From positions 3,888 to 12,143 of the forward strand of contig DKXD01000097.1 of NCBI GenBank assembly GCA_002492075.1: a stretch of 8,256 nt of DNA. The letters run 5' to 3'. Positions 7,079-8,256 of the stretch are shown here, piece by piece; position 1 is the stretch's first letter, and each line of letters begins with the position of its first letter. Origin of the DNA: Ruminococcaceae bacterium UBA7135. Lineage in GTDB: Bacteria; Bacillota; Clostridia; Oscillospirales; Ruminococcaceae. Below the pieces are notes generated by a model. The model saw nothing but the letters and a program-made list of their open reading frames with translations, was not told the DNA's origin and did no database searches. Made by a program: the position numbers and the translations under genes.

Positions 7079-8050
7079 ATGACCGAGATCACCATACGAA
7101 AAAACGACGCGGGACAGCGAGCGGACAGATTTCTTTCAAAGGCTTATCCGAATTTGAAAAGCTCGCTTGTGTGCAAGCTGATGAGAAAAAAGCGGATCAA
7201 GCTTAACGGCGCGAAAGCAGAGCCTAACGTTATACTCAAAGAAGGCGATGTGTTCCGTTTTTATTTGAGCGATGAGCTGCTTACCAAAGAGCCGTTGAAA
7301 AGCAAGGCGGATTTTCGCGGTATTTCTGCGGAAATAAACGTTATCTATGAAGACGAAAACATTCTGCTTATAGATAAGCCCGCGGGGCTGGTAGTTCATG
7401 AGGATAATGATAACTCCTCCGATACGCTGATAAACCGCGTTTTGAGCTATCTGTATAATAAAGGCGAATTCGACCCAGAACGTGAAAACAGCTTTACTCC
7501 CGCTCTTGTCAACCGCATAGACCGCAACACAAGCGGGATAGTTATTGCGGCGAAGAACGCCGAAAGTTTGCGTATACTAAATCAAAAGGTTCGCGACCGT
7601 GAGATACAAAAGCTGTATCTTTGTGCCGTATCGGGAACTCCCAAACCGAGAGAAGCGACCCTCACGGCTTATCTGAAAAAACTGTCCGATGAAAACCGCG
7701 TTATCATATCCGATACGCCCCGCTCCGGCGGTTATTTGACTATAAAAACAAAATACCGCGTTCTGGAGAGCCGCGGCGAGCTTTCACTTGTTGAGGTAGA
7801 CTTGCTGACCGGGCGCACTCATCAGATACGCGCTCATTTTGCGCATATCGGACACGCTCTTTTGGGCGACGGAAAGTATGGCGACAATGTGTTTAACAAA
7901 CGTTATCACGCGAAAACACAGGCGCTTTGCGCTTATATGCTGGTCTTTAAGTTCACAACAAACGCGGGCGCTCTTGAATATCTGAACGGCAGAGAATTTA
8001 CGGTAAAATCAACAAAAAAGCTGTGGTTTGTCGAGCTGTTTCAAAAGTGA
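7079..8050 (+). CDS. RluA-family pseudouridine synthase (S4 domain plus catalytic domain)
   Basis: A 323-residue cytosolic enzyme that isomerises specific uridines in rRNA or tRNA to pseudouridine. An S4 RNA-binding domain occupies about 1-62 (QRADRFLSKAYP, then KRIKLNGAKAEP). The catalytic domain begins around 86 with INVIYEDENILLIDKPAGL. Motif II is NRIDRNTSG (145-153), a variant of the usual HRLDxxTSG, with the catalytic Asp at 148. LLTGRTHQIRAHFAHIGHALLGDGKYG (242-268) is the conserved C-terminal core motif. The order S4 then synthase matches RluC/RluD-type enzymes, but the exact target uridine cannot be assigned from sequence. The start is ATG with GAGGA (7070-7074), overlapping the stop of the previous gene; spacing is short at 4 nt. 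It is the last gene of a tightly packed run from the MATE exporter. No clear terminator is visible after its stop. Confidence 0.95.
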   Translation: MTEITIRKNDAGQRADRFLSKAYPNLKSSLVCKLMRKKRIKLNGAKAEPNVILKEGDVFRFYLSDELLTKEPLKSKADFRGISAEINVIYEDENILLIDKPAGLVVHEDNDNSSDTLINRVLSYLYNKGEFDPERENSFTPALVNRIDRNTSGIVIAAKNAESLRILNQKVRDREIQKLYLCAVSGTPKPREATLTAYLKKLSDENRVIISDTPRSGGYLTIKTKYRVLESRGELSLVEVDLLTGRTHQIRAHFAHIGHALLGDGKYGDNVFNKRYHAKTQALCAYMLVFKFTTNAGALEYLNGREFTVKSTKKLWFVELFQK

Positions 8051-8237
8051 GATCGCAGATACATCCCTCAGTGTATTGGAGCAAGGCTTTTGAAAACTTC
8101 TTTAGCGACCAAATGTTGTGTCAAATATGGCATTGTTCCATATATAAAGTGGCATATCACTATGTCTTTTATGCAAAATGCACAAAATCAACGTTCCAAA
8201 ATTTACATTTATAATTCAAAAAAATAGGTGAAAATAC
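8051..8237. other. AT-rich intergenic region with weak inverted repeat
   Basis: This gap of about 187 nt holds no gene I can support. ATATGG (8125-8130) and CCATAT (8138-8143) form a 6-bp inverted repeat around a 7-nt loop, with no T run after it, so it is not a convincing terminator and could be an operator-like site or chance. A 13-base string AAAATGCACAAAA (8175-8187) also occurs in the other intergenic gap at 2134-2146. Confidence 0.5.
8210..8215 (+). promoter_or_regulatory. Possible -10 box for the gene starting at 8238
   Basis: A perfect TATAAT at 8210-8215 would start transcription near 8222, about 16 nt before the proposed TTG start. No recognisable -35 element lies 16 to 18 nt upstream (the bases there read around AATCAAC), and the surroundings are AT-rich, so chance is a real alternative. 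Confidence 0.3.
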
Positions 8238-8256
8238 TTGATAAAGCTGTTAAAAT
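8238..8256 (+). CDS. Probable start of a downstream gene (3' truncated by window)
   Basis: AGGTGA (8226-8231), a good match to the 16S anti-Shine-Dalgarno sequence, lies 6 nt before TTG at 8238, and the frame reads M-I-K-L-L-K to the window edge with no stop. Other genes here also use TTG starts, which makes this reasonable. Only six codons are visible, so nothing can be said about the product; a basic residue followed by hydrophobic ones would suit a signal or membrane N-terminus, but that is weak. Confidence 0.4.

Noticed and set aside
8051..8200. Terminator after the pseudouridine synthase
   Set aside because: No GC-rich stem followed by a T run was found; the only inverted repeat is AT-rich and lacks a T tract.
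8023..8214. 63-residue frame running past the end of the pseudouridine synthase
   Set aside because: Starts inside the upstream gene without a binding site and has no recognisable features; the region is AT-rich intergenic DNA.

Overview
The window reads as a chromosomal housekeeping segment of a moderate-GC (roughly mid-40s %) low-GC-branch Gram-positive, most likely a gut-type clostridial (Oscillospiraceae/Ruminococcaceae-like) bacterium. This is inferred from strong GGAGG-type ribosome binding sites, frequent TTG starts, short intergenic gaps, all genes on one strand, and protein sequences that look clostridial (the BipA/TypA GTPase, the MATE exporter and the NAD-dependent epimerase C-terminus). 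No phage, transposon, CRISPR, tRNA or rRNA signal is visible.

Layout, all on the + strand. (1) 2-487: C-terminal part of an NAD-dependent epimerase/dehydratase whose Rossmann half lies upstream of the window. (2) 525-1082: HD-domain metal-dependent phosphohydrolase. (3) 1112-2119: membrane-anchored metallo-beta-lactamase-fold protein resembling the C-terminal domain of ComEC. These three sit close together and may share a transcript. (4) 2120-2279: the largest internal gap, holding a near-consensus vegetative promoter (TTGAAG, 17 nt, TATAAT) that drives (5) 2280-4106, the ribosome-associated GTPase BipA/TypA, and 13 nt later (6) 4120-4635, a GNAT acetyltransferase. (7) 4641-4672: a 9-bp-stem hairpin with a short T run, a probable terminator or attenuator. 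(8) 4692-6056: MATE-family multidrug exporter. (9) 6053-6760: unrecognised 235-residue protein, overlapping the MATE stop by 4 nt. (10) 6772-7071: small, very basic, tryptophan-rich 99-residue protein. (11) 7079-8050: RluA-family pseudouridine synthase. (12) 8051-8237: AT-rich gap with a possible promoter, then a probable gene start (TTG at 8238) that runs off the window.

How they work together: genes 5 and 11 both act on the ribosome (BipA in 50S biogenesis and stress adaptation, RluA-type enzymes on rRNA or tRNA uridines). The 99-residue protein is basic enough to bind nucleic acid, but no shared pathway is shown. Genes 8 to 11 are packed like one operon (4-nt overlap, then gaps of 11 and 7 nt). 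I see no complete new biological system. The most useful leads are the unknown pair between the exporter and the pseudouridine synthase, the hairpin that separates GNAT from MATE and corrects the MATE start, the anchored ComEC-like hydrolase, and the run of TTG start codons.
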